Position numbers and translations under genes: made by a program
Notes under the pieces: model-generated
What the model was told of the DNA's origin: nothing
What the model saw: the letters and a program-made list of their open reading frames with translations, nothing else
Database searches by the model: none
In this document: positions 12,321-24,437 of the stretch, one piece after another
How the letters are laid out: every line of letters begins with the position of its first letter
Numbering within the stretch: the stretch's first letter is position 1
From: Sweltsa coloradensis
Taxonomy: Eukaryota > Arthropoda > Insecta > Plecoptera > Chloroperlidae
Length of the DNA: 64,000 nt
Reading direction: 5' to 3'
NCBI GenBank assembly: GCA_024449915.1
Contig: JAMZAV010000354.1
Span: forward strand, 186,001-250,000

Positions 12321-12589
12321 ATCACAACAAACCAAACAATTAAGATACTCTCCAATGCTGCTCGTGTTTTGAAAAGTGTTATGAAAGAGTGCTGTGTTAT
12401 TTTAGGCAGTCTGTAGTTCGGTAGTACGCGAGTTGGAACCAACCAGTTAGCCAGCCCAGCCCAGCCGAAAGCAGCGTTCTGGTTGGTGTAGGCAGTCCCC
12501 TCCATTACCCAACATCCTATTCGTCGATTCGGCAGACTATGAAATGCTATTTTTCTAGACTTGATTTTCTCTCTAGAAAAATGTCTTAC

Positions 12590-12731
12590 CTTGGAAATTT
12601 TTTAAATTTTTTTCCGGTTTCGCTTTGTTAAATTGGTCTCTTTGAGTTGAAGAGTGCAGCGACTGCGCGTCTCGCGTTTCTTTGGACCGCAGGTAAATCT
12701 TTGTGTTGCATTTTGTCCCGCTTCCTACTGA
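12590..12731 (-). CDS. candidate exon, unknown protein
   Basis: On the minus strand 47 open codons run from the acceptor CCAGCCACTTTAG to the strong donor CAAG|GTAAGAC. The peptide is polar and charged, with the stretches KIYLRSKETRDAQSLHSS and QRDQFNKAKPEKNLKNFQ. An in-frame TAG sits at the acceptor. A second acceptor four bases inside (TTAGTCAG) keeps the same frame with different phase. The exon ends with one spare base, so it does not join the exon at 3035-3137 directly. The middle is GC-rich, which lowers the chance of stops, and the acceptor has only a weak pyrimidine tract. No family recognised. Confidence 0.33.
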
Positions 12732-13458
12732 CTAAAGTGGCTGGCGGAGAGAATTGATTTGCTCGATCACTTATGTCTTAGATTCCCTGGAATCTCTAAG
12801 TGCCTTCTAGGAAAGTTACGTGGTCGAGTAGACTATAGAGTGTTGGTTAGGGTAGGTCGGGACGTCAGGTCGTGAAGGACGTTGCTACCGCGCAAACAGT
12901 TGGCGCCACTTTTCACAAGCGATTGTTATTTAAATGCTAAACGACTGAAACAAATTGAAATACGCGATGTAATTAATTGGACGTTGATTTACTTTCCAGC
13001 TACGATAAAAATATATCCATATGACAGACACATTAAAAAAAACATACTTACAATTTCACATCGCTGAGAATAAGTAATTGTAATAGGTTAATTTGATCGT
13101 TTCATCACTATTATGAGTTGTAGCTAGTATAAGGTTATTTTTCCGGAACTATGTAGTATACTCGAAAAATAAGATGAGTACGGAAATCAGAGACGTTTTC
13201 CTACACAAAATCAAATCTCATATGATGTAGGTATGACTTCCTGGATTTCAGTAATCTCGTCACAAGCTGCCAGTGAAAATCAAACGTGGAAGACATTTTA
13301 TTATGTATGTGAGGTTTTATTTTTAAATTTGTGACATCCTAATGAAAACAGATGAAAAGTACTTTTCAATATTTATCCAAGTATGACCTTCTATAAAATA
13401 TGAACCCTAATTAGAGAAATTTTAAGTATTGTAAGTACATTTTTGATATAGAAAAAAA

Positions 13459-13662
13459 TCAAGATTTAAAAGTCCTGTGTCCACAATTACAATGTAACAT
13501 TATATTTTAGATTGTATTTATTTAATTATTTAATAAATATATTTAATTATTTAATAAATATATTAAATAAAATCAAAAATATAATGTTACAAAATTAAAT
13601 AAATAAAATCAAAAAAATAATGTTACATTGTTATTGTGGACACAAGGACTTCTAAATCTTGA
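13459..13662. mobile_element. foldback MITE with ~45 bp inverted arms
   Basis: The left arm runs TCAAGATTTAAAAGTCCTG then TGTCCACAATTACAATGTAAC. The right arm is its reverse complement with a few mismatches and ends CTTCTAAATCTTGA. The 100 bp between the arms is nearly pure A/T with the duplicated unit TTTAATTATTTAATAAATA. The layout is a hairpin-forming non-autonomous DNA element; superfamily not assigned. Confidence 0.75.
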
Positions 13663-13680
13663 AGTACCTTGTTGTGGAAC

Positions 13681-13765
13681 CAACGACTAACGATAAATTA
13701 TTTTTAACTTTCCTTTGTAAATCAGTTTTTATAACTAAACAGTCGTTAAACAAAATAAATAAATT
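13681..13765 (+). mobile_element. decayed LINE 3' tail
   Basis: Contains CTTTGTAAATCAGTTTTTAT then ACTAAACAGTCGTTAAACAA and an AAATAAATAAA run, a diverged version of the LINE tail at 17640 and 45705. Confidence 0.5.
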
Positions 13766-14094
13766 TGTGTGTGATCCTTGATTGTGGAAAAATTGGAAAT
13801 TTGACGTAAAATACACAAATAAACCAAGTTTTGTACAGGCCTACCCGGGTCCATGTATAAGTTATACTTTGAAGTGGACGGACTATATAACTAAGGGGTG
13901 AATGGTGGGACTGAGATGTCTGCGAGTCGGATTGCCCAGAATGAGAAACGTGTAATTAAAGCAATGCGAGGGCTTGAGTGTACATACCTGATAAACTACG
14001 CTGGCACGCGCACAGATCGGATGCAACGGTTATAGATTAGTAGGCGCGTCGATACGATGAGCAATGCGAGCAAGATGCTAGTTGAATGAAAGTG

Positions 14095-14290
14095 ATTTGA
14101 ATTGATTACAAAATTAAAGTAAGGGAGCTGAGCTATCAATGTACAAAATATGTAAAAATGTTTATCATTTATTTATATAATGTATATGAAAGGGAATTTA
14201 GTTGAATAAAATAAGATGAAAATAAATATAATTAAAGTTAATTATGTTTTCTTCGAGCACTGGAATAAAGTTTGCGTTTTAGATAATTGG
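14095..14290 (+). repeat. dispersed repeat, copy 2 (pairs with 1045-1245)
   Basis: Same order of conserved blocks as 1045-1245 with small indels. Function and class unknown. Confidence 0.7.
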
Positions 14291-14404
14291 GACATTTATA
14301 TGAAGGGGAGAGGGAGAGCATGTATTTGGAAATGTTTAGGTGAAATTAGATAAGATATTGTTTTATTACAATGACACTATAATATACAAATAAATAATAT
14401 AATT

Positions 14405-14517
14405 CATGTTTTAACTTTTTATTTATTTATTTATTTATTTATTTGTTTATGTATTTATTTAACGTCTATCATATTCAGTTAAAAACTGATTTACAAAGGA
14501 GGACAATACTTTGAGTC
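14405..14517 (-). mobile_element. LINE 3' tail
   Basis: A (TTTA)n run followed by ACGTCTATCATATTCAGTTA and TGATTTACAAAGGAGGACAA. On the minus strand this is the LINE 3' end GTCCTCCTTTGTAAATCA to GACGTTAAATAAATA with its simple-repeat tail. No coding part remains. Confidence 0.65.
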
Positions 14518-15681
14518 AATACCCACTCACGCATAATATAACGGATTCACAGATTAGTTAAAATGAATTAATATTTTTTATTTATTTTGCTATATTTTGC
14601 TATAGAATGAGTATAAGTAATGGAAAGATTATTATATTATACAATAAAAAGTAAAGCAGAAATTAAATCAAACTATTATTACAAATATTTTTTAAAGTTA
14701 CTATGTGCAACTATTACAGACGGTACGTAACAATTATTACATTTGTTCTATCAAAGCATAACTATCATCGGTTTGTTGTATTTCTTGAAAATGTTTGAGT
14801 CGTGTGACCGAAATGAGCCCACTCGATCCATCCAAGAAGACTTTTTTTAACACTAGAACACGAATCAAACTCTCTTTGTTGTTGAAGATTAATATCTCTA
14901 TAAATAATGTGGGAGAGCATTAGTTATGACGAGTCATCAGGCGGGATAGGGGGCGGAGCTCCAGGCCTAGACCTATGCATAGATTAGCGTATTCCGAGAT
15001 TCACCTTGAATTTGCTTTGATGTTTTTCATTTTTTACATCATATTTAATTGCACACGATGCATTATTTTATGACTAATTGCATCCTCTACAACCGAGTAT
15101 TTCGAATGGTTGCAACGGTTGGCATGACGACTAATTACGCGTAAGAAGACTCAGTCACTCTTCCGCTATGGCATGGTTGAACTTTAACTAAATGCTTATT
15201 GGGTGTTGGTCAGGGTGGCAAACATTTGAAAAAGATATCCTGACGTTTACGTATTTTTACAACAACAAAATATAGGGAATTTTACACTAAGGACTTTATT
15301 CTGAATAAGTCAATCATATATTTTTATTTTTAGATAAGTTTTTCATTTATAAAAGTAAGCTGGAGGTTGCACTAATATAATGGTGGTAAAAACGAGTCAT
15401 TACATCACTATTAGCCATTATTACTAATCGACGAATAGGGTAATGGCAACCGGATAGTTTATTCATTGATCCAAAGACATCAGCTTTGCGCATTAGTCAA
15501 CAAAGCTCAAGACACAAATCTTGACGTCACGAGCTGTTTGCGCGGGAAATAAAATATACTACAATCTTTGTGCCTCAATAGAATTTAAAATATTTACTTT
15601 AAATTTGTTTTAATTGCAGTATGTTTTTGTGTTTTTCTATCCATTTCTTACACCCACGTCAATATTTGGACTTGGTGAATG

Positions 15682-15900
15682 TTCCCTTGGTGGAGGTGCC
15701 GGGTATATAATTTTTTTATTTCGGTGTGGTTAAATTGGGAAAAATCGTTATATCATCCTCATTGAAGAGCAATGTCAACAAAAATCCATGTGTCAATCGG
15801 AGGTCATGTTCGGTTTTATCGTGAGACGTGACACACGCACACACGGACGGACACAAAGTGATGCTTATATACGAGGAAGCTTTGCTCCTGAAATTAGCGA
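15682..15900 (+). repeat. R1 repeat
   Basis: Starts TTGGTGGAGGTGCCGGGT. It carries ATCGTTATATCATCCTCATT, CGGAGGTCATGTTCGGTTTT and ATCGTGAGACGTGACACACG, and ends GAAGCTTTGCTCCTGAAATTA. It is among the best preserved copies. Confidence 0.75.
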
Positions 15901-16215
15901 GGACCAAAAGACACCTGTGATGCAGCAAACACATTTGAAACTCATTTTTAGCTTGCAGGTGCTAAATTAATTGTGTTTTAAAGCAACATGGTTGAAAAAT
16001 TAGAATAAACATTCACAATTGCAATGACATTAAATTGCACGAAACAATTGAAATTATATCTCCATATTGAGAAATTCTATGTATTAAATTAAACACAATA
16101 TGAAACTTAAATTAAAATTCATCCAATTATTACATTAATTGGACGAAAAATTGAATTGCTTAACAAATAAAGAGACGGAAATTTCAATAGGGGAAAACAA
16201 CAAGTAGGACAATAA

Positions 16216-16354
16216 TGTATTTCCCTCAATTTAGTGAATACAATCTATATCTTATTTGATTAAATCAACATTTTTGTGTTGAAATGTATTTCCATTTATT
16301 TAGTGAATGCAATATATATATTATTTGATTAAATCAACTTTTTTGTGTTGAAAT
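16216..16354. repeat. tandem duplication, two 69 bp units
   Basis: Both units contain TTTAGTGAATRCAAT, ATTTGATTAAATCAAC and TTTTTGTGTTGAAAT. The junction is at about 16285. It is local and AT-rich. Confidence 0.8.
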
Positions 16355-16359
16355 CATAG

Positions 16360-17635
16360 CTATTTTTATTAATTCCGGGATAGAACAGCGACTAGAAAGA
16401 AATTCTGGGGGGATCAGACACAATTCTGAAAACCGGTCTGTCTTTCATGTTTTCCGAGACATCTGGTCACCCTAGCAATCTTGTTAAATTATGCACTTTC
16501 TTTAGCATCATACAACTTGAACGGTGTTCTCACGTTCCAAATTTTTGCCAATGATCGTTTAACTCCCTTCATTATTTATTTACAAAAATCTGACAGTCCA
16601 ATAGACGGTTCTAAAACCCACTTGATGTCATTGTGCAAGGTTTGATAGAATCAAAACCGGTTTTGTATATTTTCTTGTCAATGTCTGGTCGAAGGGGTTT
16701 TGACCAGCAATGAAAAGTTTCATCATGTGAACTGAGCTCTAAGCCTGTGTGACTAATATCGTCACAAGAGGGAGATAGTTTAGACAGATTTTAGTTTGAA
16801 TGGTACCATGCACCCATATCTGATTGGTGCATACACAAAAGTTGTATAGATAAGAGACGACATTTTTAATGGCATCATCACAAATAAACAGAGTTTTTGG
16901 CGGGGGTTATTGTTACATTAAATTTATTTCGATCTAGATGTTATATCATGTTTTTAAAAAGAATTAACGAAGGCCACAACGTACGTAACCGATAATATTC
17001 GAACGGCTATTTCCTCGTCTTTTCAACGTGTTGTAAAAATAATCAGATTATTGTCAAGTGTTACGTTATATTAATAGATTGCACCGGGCCAATAAAGTAT
17101 TTTATACAGTTATAAAGATATATTATTGGATTAAATATAAAATTGGTTGTGTTTTATTTGTACGATGTTTCCCCTATTCGTTTATTTATGAACGTTTATT
17201 CAGCGAACGTGATTAATTTTGGACCACGAATCTTTTCATTCGCCATTACATAACATATATAACATCCACGCCAAGCAAGCATGGTTGGGCAACTATTAGA
17301 TCGCTACCCGTAATCAGTAATCACATTTATCTCCGATTTCCGAAAATATCTATTGCTTATAAATAAGTTTACACAAAAACACACAAAAAGACAACACAAA
17401 ACGAAGACAAATCAAATCAAAGCTACCACCGTCGTAAAATTGATAAAATAGTGAAATGTTTTCAGACATTACCAAAATGTCTAGAAAAATCTAGCTTTTG
17501 GAACACATCCATTTGTACATTTATCATTACAAAGAAACGAATTTTTCCAGCAAAGAGGAGCATAATTTTATTAGCATATTATATTACATAACTAAGAACA
17601 ATTCCGCAGGGGAGTTGGTCAACATTCTTGAATAT
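16360..17635. other. no gene or repeat recognised
   Basis: AT-rich with frequent stops in all frames. I could not support any exon here. Confidence 0.45.
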
Positions 17636-17639
17636 CGAA

Positions 17640-17752
17640 TTATACATTTTAATTTTAATTAGATTTATTTAGTTGTCCTCCTTTGTAAATCAGTTTTTAT
17701 AACTGAATAGGATAGACGTTAAATAAATAATAAATAAATAATAAATAACATG
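17640..17752 (+). mobile_element. LINE 3' tail
   Basis: Reads GTTGTCCTCCTTTGTAAATC, then TGAATAGGATAGACGTTAAA, then an AAATAAATAATAAAT tail. It is the same 3' end as at 45705. No protein-coding part is present. Confidence 0.7.
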
Positions 17753-17929
17753 TCCTGCAGGTTGAAACCTTTGGCTCCGAATCAGCCTTGATGATTCTGG
17801 CGCTGTGTCTGCGGGTGGAATCGTGTCCAACCTGATTGATCGGTGTTTGCTACTTAAATATGCCGGTCCACTGAAAATAGTTATGTGACTGAGTGGGTAG
17901 ACTCTAAATACGAATTTATTTATTAAATT
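17753..17929 (+). repeat. tRNA-derived SINE, family I
   Basis: Ends with GTTATGTGACTGAGTGGGTA and GACTCTAAATAC followed by TTTATTTATT, the family I tail. The upstream core is reduced. It lies directly after a LINE tail, a common nesting. Confidence 0.65.
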
Positions 17930-19053
17930 TCCCCCCTCCCCTCCCCAACCTCATCGTTTTTTAAAAAAGGAAGTAAAAACACTTAAAACTCTTCAGTCGG
18001 CATTGCCGGAGGCGGGAATCGAGTTCGTACTTTCAATAGGATGAGAAAATATATGTGTCAGCACTGAAAGAAACATTCTCTCTCGTGCAACTGATGCACG
18101 TTCTTGCAGTTATTTAATTGGACAGCCCCTCGTAATATGGAACTTTTTGGAATTAAGTTAATTAAGCAAAAAAAAGATCTGCCTATAGTTCTCTTTTCTC
18201 TCAAAAAAATAGGAACTTAGTTATTTTATGATCCTCAATACAATGTATAAAAATATCATAATAATCTAACAAACATATTTAAATACGTATTTATTCCCGG
18301 AATTACGGCAAGTCCCAACGACCTGAATAATTTAATTTTTATTTTGTTTTAAATACTGGGAATAATGTTCGTAATTTGTAATATTTTGTGTTGAATTCGA
18401 CAGGATTACGACAACCTATAGAACATTGACGTGAAATTTATTTCAAATCCACAAAATAATAACTCTTTATTTAATAAGTTCCTTATAATGGAAATAAATG
18501 TGTGTTCCCATAAAAAGAAAACCTCCCTAAAAAGTGGAGTTGTTCCCGAGAACGCCACACTGCGTAATAATACATTCTACAAACATTACTCGATTACACC
18601 ACATTACACAATCAAACATTAAATTATTACTAGGAGTAAAATTACAGTCGTGTGACTCTCCATCCATCACACACAGAACGCACCAACCCCGTGAAACGAA
18701 GTACGTCGTACCAAGTAACCTATAAAATACATTACGATCCCGCGATACGTGCAGAACCCTGTGCCGTGCCGTGCAGACCACCTGCAGGCACAGCGTGCAG
18801 TGTAGACAGACGTCTGGAGAACGTGTGAAAGACGTAGTTTTACACGTGCTCTGGTAAACCGTGTTCAAAGGCGCTCGCTCGCTCTCTGACATGAATGGTC
18901 GCCTCTATAGGTGTCATTCCAGTTCGTACGTTGGCATTTGCATAAACTGCGGTTAGAACTATTTATTTCAGATGTGTAGTTTAGAATGAGGCTGGTGTTC
19001 TAGTTGGAAAGGTTAGGGAACACTTCAGTTGTTAAACATTGTATTTCTTATAA

Positions 19054-19657
19054 CTAGGAAAACGCTTAGTCCCGCCGCGTTTGATGGATGAGCTTTTTTA
19101 AGTTTTTAGTTTGCGTGGATATCTTTATTTGCAAGTGCTTTGTTTTGCTGCCTACATTGTAGGTGATTGTTGTCAAGTTTATATGTTCTGTCATTGGTAT
19201 TATTATCGTAAAACATTATATAAAAGCTTATTTCTATGGATTCTGGCTAAATTTTTCAACTTTCATATAAGGTATAAACTTAACTTTGCCTGTTATATGA
19301 CGTTGTAGCCACCTTGGTCAGAACGGCCCAAATGCACGAAAATATCGCCAAAAAATCAAAACTTATATTAAAGCTATATTTCTATGGATTTGGCTAACTT
19401 TTTCAACTTTTCTTTCAAAAGCATACATCACATAACCTAATGTCCATGTGAAATATGAACGTTGTACCCACCCGTTTGGAGAGAATCGCCCAAATGTCTT
19501 ACGAAATAGTAATCTAGCAGAAAATTCGAAGCCCCAAAAATTTTAATCAAGATCGATATTCCTGAGAAAGATTTCGATCGAATAGACAAAAAAAAAAAAA
19601 CCTAAGCTAAATTTTTGAAGGGTCCCTCAAATTCAGTCTCGCTTCGCTTGTCCCATA
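19054..19657 (-). mobile_element. Helentron-like non-autonomous element (HINE)
   Basis: The left end CTAGGAAAACGC and right end GCTTCGCTTGTCCCA match the ends of elements at 27110 and 50608. The right copy of the duplication lacks the insert, giving an empty site near CTTATAATAATTTC. Read on the minus strand it ends with CTAG preceded by the small hairpin AACGC/GCGTT. It is shorter than its relatives because of many one-base gaps. Confidence 0.65.
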
Positions 19658-20699
19658 ATTTTATTATATTTAAAACGAATATGTAAATATATGGAGCAAA
19701 TATAAGTTGGGGGGCTTAATATAAATAAATAAATAAATAATAGCTATTAAGAATTTTAATCGAATTTTAGACTTTTAGTTTAATATTTAACTATCAATAA
19801 AAAATTATAAAAATATAAAAGTGTGCCTAAGAGAAAAATTGTGATGACGGGTCTTGCGTTCTTCAAATAATTAATAATCATTTAGAAATTGTAAGATATT
19901 AAAGTTTACACATAAGAGAAAAGTAAATTAACAAATTCCGATTTCAAAATTTAATATAAATTTTTTAAGCACTAAACGTCAAGGTAATATATTAAACAAA
20001 TCGATTCAAAATTACCAAAATTTTTTAAGCACTACTGTACTATTGATAGTATTATTGAAAAAATTGATAACTCTATACGGCGAATACTTTTATTGTAGGA
20101 AATGATTCTGTTATGTGGTGAAATTGATATCTACAAAGAATTCTACTGTTGGGACAAATATATTACGTACTAAAATTTGAAATTGATATTAAAACAATAG
20201 GGAACCTTTCCCTATTGAAACAAATTCCAATTCAATTTATTATTGAATTTCATCATTGTTTGATATAATATCTTTATTGAATATCTATGTATGATTCCCA
20301 CTGTGGATAATGCAATATCATCAATCATCAGTTTTGTATAATAACAACTAATGTTACTAATGTTTTGGAATTAAGTACAATGCTTTTACACCGTTACTAG
20401 TACCCGCAGTCTAATATTTCCTGATACACCCATGCAGACGATAGCTGCCGTGGACATAACGAACGAACGTTTTAAAGATCCCTGAAGCTCCAAGCAACGA
20501 AATAACACCCACATGCAAAGCACCACACGGGTCGGTTTTACTGCTGATAGAGGAATTTGCTTATACGGGGTTAAAATTGAAGCGTAGCTTTCACAAGTCT
20601 GCTTTCAAGCAACCGCTGCGACGGACGTCACTGAGCGGCGAGAAAACCAGCGTGGTGAGCTGCAAGAAGAACCTTTTTTGTTTCAGAATAACAAATTGA

Positions 20700-20775
20700 A
20701 AATAACTTTCTCGAATTGGGAAATACTCCCGTAGGTGGAAAATAAGGAGATCAGAGTTCGATTCCCGGGTGATAT
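20700..20775 (+). repeat. tRNA-like SINE head inside duplication
   Basis: TTGGGAAATACTCCCGTAGG and GAGTTCGATTCCCGGG resemble tRNA D-arm and B-box regions. The right-copy equivalent is at 23135-23205. Confidence 0.45.
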
Positions 20776-21324
20776 TTATCTAAATTTGTTGTATTAAAAT
20801 GAATATCACGTTAAGCAACAATTCAAAATTACAAATACCGATGCGAAATGGCAAACGGCTGTTTTTGGAGCAACGAAAACGAGCATTCCGATTCAAGTGA
20901 TCGTTCAAACACTTCCAAGTAAAAATTATAACTCTTTAGAGCGTTTATTTATTAATACAGATAAAAAATTATCTTGTTGAGTTAAATTCAATACATAAGA
21001 TACATTTTATTAGAACAAAGTGAAATGTGAGAAATTTCTGAAATTTTTTAAACATTAATTCACCACTTTAGGGAAAAAACAAAGTCCTTAATGTCATAAA
21101 AAATCCTTGTCTTTGACTCGAGTTGATTTGATAACCATGAATAATTCTTAGGTTATAGATGACTAAGAGTTCAATAGGTGAAGATGAGTGAAACTAACAC
21201 TCTCCAGCTGATGGAACCACCATAAGCAAAGCGCTATCGGCCACTTCACTGTAAAGACCAACCCCTACCAAAAAGTTCCCAATCTGCGGAATATTTCAAT
21301 AGGAATATTTTTTGTAATATTCAT

Positions 21325-23695
21325 ACAGGATTACGACCAGCCTATAGAAATGACGTGAAATTTATTTCAAATCCACAAAATAATAACTCTTTATTTAATA
21401 AGTTCCTTATAATGGAAATAAATGTGTGTTCCCATAAAAAGAAAACCTCCCTAAAAAGTGGAGTCGTTCCCGAGAACGCCACACTGCGTAATAGTACATT
21501 CTACAAACATTACTCGATTACACCACATTACACAATCAAACATTAAATTATTACTGGGAGTAAAATTACAGTCGTGTGACTCTCCATCCATCACACACAC
21601 ACACACAGAACGCACCAACCCCGTGAAACGAAGTACGTCATACCAAGTAACCTATAAAATATATTACGATCCCGCGATACGTGCAGAGCCCTGTGCTGTG
21701 CCGTGCAGACCACCTGCAGGCACAGCGTGCAGTGTAGACAGACGTCTGGAGAACGTGTGAAAGACGTATTTTTACACGTGCTCTGGTAAACCGTGTTCAA
21801 AGGCGCTCGCTCGCTCTCTGACATGAATGGTCGCCTCTATAGGTGTCATTCCAGTTCGTACGTTGGCATTTGCATAAACTGCGGTTAGAACTATTTATTT
21901 CAGATGTGTAGTTTAGAATGAGGCTAGTGTTCTAGTTGGAAAGGTTAGGGAACACTTCAGTTGTTAAACGTATTTCTTATAATAATTTCTTATATTTTTA
22001 CACGAATTGTAATATATGTTGCAAATAAAGATTACATGTTTCATAATAAAGAAATAAATAAATAGCTGTGTAAGAAGTTTAATCGAAATTATGATGACGT
22101 TTAGTTTTTAATATTTTATACTATCAATAAATAATTGTATAGAAATATAAAAGTGTGCCTCAAAAGAAAAATGGTGATGACCTGGGCTCGCGTTCATTCA
22201 CATAAACATTGATAACCAATTAGATAATAATGATATTTATGTTTTACACATAAACTGCAAAAGTAAAAATTAAACAAATCGGTGTCAAAATTACCTATAA
22301 ATTTGTACTATTGGTATGAATATTATTGAAACAAATTGATAACTTCTATACGGCGAATACTTTTGATTGTAGAAGATGAATGCATTCTGTTATGTTGGTG
22401 GGAATATGAGAGTAATGTGTGTAAATATCTACAAAGACTATTCTACTGTTAGGCGAACAAATAATTATACGTCACTAAATTTGTGGAATAGATATATTAA
22501 TAAAATAAATGCCCAATGAGGCTCTGCCCTACTTGAAACAAATTAGCAATTCCAAATTATTATTAGCAACATTATCAATCATTGTTATAATATAAATATC
22601 TGCTTATTGCGTTATAATCCTCTTGGAATGCCCATCACTGTGGATAATGCAATGTCATCAATCAATCAGTATTACTGTATGATTACCATACAGCATAATA
22701 GTTATGTACTATGTTCTTGGAATTAAAATGTAACAATTGCTATTACACCGTGTACTACTGTACCATGCAGTTCTATATATTTCACTGATAACCGCCCATG
22801 CAGAATGCAGACGATAGCTGCCGTGGGACATAACGACACCATGCAACGGTATTTAACGATACACCCCGTGCACCTAGTGATAAGCAACGAAATAACACCC
22901 ACATGCAAGCAACACACACGGGTCGGTTTTACTGCTGATAAGAGGAATGTTGCACTTTACTACGGGGTTAAAATTGCAAGTGATAAGACGGTGATGCGTT
23001 CGAGCTTTCAAGCAACAAGTCTGCAGCGAGCGTCACCTGAGTGCGACGAGACTAAACACGGTAGCCGTGAGCTGAAAGTCTACAGCTTTGTGTGTTGGCT
23101 GCAGAATGAAAACAAACTTAGAAAAATAATACTTTTTCTCGAATTGGGGAAATACTCCCGTAGGTGGAAAATAAGCTGGAGATCAGAGTTCGATCCCCGG
23201 TCGAATAGGATTTTTTTTTAAATTTTTGGGTTGTATTAAAAATGAATATCACGTTGGTGAAGACAACTAACATTTTACACAACCCATCACAAAATTAATT
23301 AAATACCGATGCGAAATGGCAAAAGGTTGTTTTTGGAGCAACGAAAAACAACATTTCGATTGGTTCAAACACTTCCAAGTAAAAATTATAACACTTTAGA
23401 GCGTTTCTCTATTAATACAGATCAAAAATTATCTTGTTGAGCTAAATTCAATACATAAGATACATTTTACTAGAACAAAATGAAAAGCGAGAAATTTCTG
23501 AATTTTTTAAACATTAATTCACCACTTTAGGGAAAAACAGAAGCAAATATGTAATTTATTGTCATAAAAAATACCTGTCTGTGACTTCGCGTAGCTTGAT
23601 TTGATAACCATGAAGATTAATTCGCTTAAGGTCTCATAGTAATGTACTAAGGCTTTTCGATAGATGAGTGGTGATAGATGAGGGTGAAGGACGAT
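21325..23695 (+). repeat. direct duplication, right copy
   Basis: Partner of 18401-21195, without the Helentron-like insertion. The longest frame in the window (22805-23221, 138 codons) lies here. It is broken by several indels in the left copy, crosses a tRNA-like SINE head and has no family resemblance, so I do not call it a gene. Confidence 0.85.
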
Positions 23696-23790
23696 TAACA
23701 AACCCATGCCTTATGCTGGATTGGAACCCACGTCCTCATAGAGCTATACCCAGCGCCCTAATCGTATGTGCCACCGCGGACGGCTTTGAT
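23590..23790 (-). repeat. tRNA-derived SINE, family IV
   Basis: On the minus strand it carries GAGCTCTATGAGGACGTGGG then TTCCAATCCAGCATAAGGCA. The copy at 53400-53600 has the same head and tail on the plus strand. It overlaps the right edge of the duplication. Confidence 0.6.
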
Positions 23791-24063
23791 AACCTAGAAG
23801 TCCCGAACAACATTACAGTTTCAAAATTCTCGTAACATATCTGCAGGACAAAATACACTATTTTCCACAAAATGTAATTATTTGTACCGCCAATTCACCG
23901 CTTTGGGGCATAACAAACACGAAAATTACCTTTTATTTCCCCCCAAATATCTGCCTCGGGTTTTGTGTTTAATTAGTTTTTGCCTAGTTAATTAAAATTT
24001 AATTGTCCGGAGAATATATCATCGAAACTCGTTGAGGTAACATGTTGCACATTCTGGTTTCAG

Positions 24064-24242
24064 AGTCACTGCAGAAGAGGAAACGGTTTTCAGATTTCAC
24101 AAACTGTTCAACAGAAACCTCTATTTTTGATTTAAAAAGAACACACAATGGGTCCATAAAGGGGATTGTTCTCTACTCTATAGATCTGAATTGCAGCGTA
24201 AATTATTATGTCATACTAATTAACAGACGTAATGCATGGTAG
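24064..24242 (+). CDS. candidate terminal exon, unknown protein
   Basis: The acceptor TTGCACATTCTGGTTTCAG is strong. It is followed by two bases and 58 open codons to TAG, and AATAAA occurs at 24354-24359, about 110 bases after the stop. The peptide contains SLQKRKRFSDFTNCSTETS and FDLKRTHNGSIKGIVLYS. A possible donor (TGCAGC|GTAAAT) near 24199 would remove the last 14 codons. An upstream in-frame ATG just before the acceptor allows a short unspliced alternative. No upstream partner exon was found and no family recognised. Confidence 0.35.
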
Positions 24243-24353
24243 ATTCATTAGACAATTTTAGGAACTTGATAGTTGGTTCGTCCAAATAGTTCAATCAAAT
24301 GTTGATCCTATTTGGCTGTATAAGATATCTATTTAGATGCGATCTTGCCATTG

Positions 24354-24359
24354 AATAAA
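24354..24359 (+). promoter_or_regulatory. possible poly-A signal
   Basis: AATAAA downstream of the candidate terminal exon at 24064-24242. Confidence 0.3.
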
Positions 24360-24437
24360 TTTTCTCATTAGTCCGTTCATAAATATATAATATTTTTCAA
24401 AACTCCCTTAAAATTCAAATTCTTATAAATCTATTAG

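Larger units (their letters stand above)
18401..21195 (+). repeat. direct duplication, left copy
   Basis: From ACAGGATTACGACAACC this matches 21325 onward. The first 650 bp are almost identical to the right copy, including a 63-codon frame that differs at one residue. A CA run is 8 bases shorter than in the right copy. The left copy is interrupted by a Helentron-like element (19054-19657). From the element to the end it is missing many single bases relative to the right copy, often in homopolymers. None of the frames inside is convincingly coding. Confidence 0.85.

Noticed and set aside
13042..13066. 12-base microexon between TTATTCTCAG and GTAAGTATG on the minus strand
   Set aside because: Both sites are strong, but a 12-base exon cannot be supported without transcripts.
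18527..18892. Minus-strand 121-codon frame in the left duplication copy
   Set aside because: The right copy carries an 8-base CA expansion that breaks it, and no splice or family support exists.
22805..23221. Longest open frame in the window (138 codons, plus strand)
   Set aside because: It crosses a tRNA-like SINE head and is disrupted in the neighbouring duplicate copy. No protein-like motif was seen.
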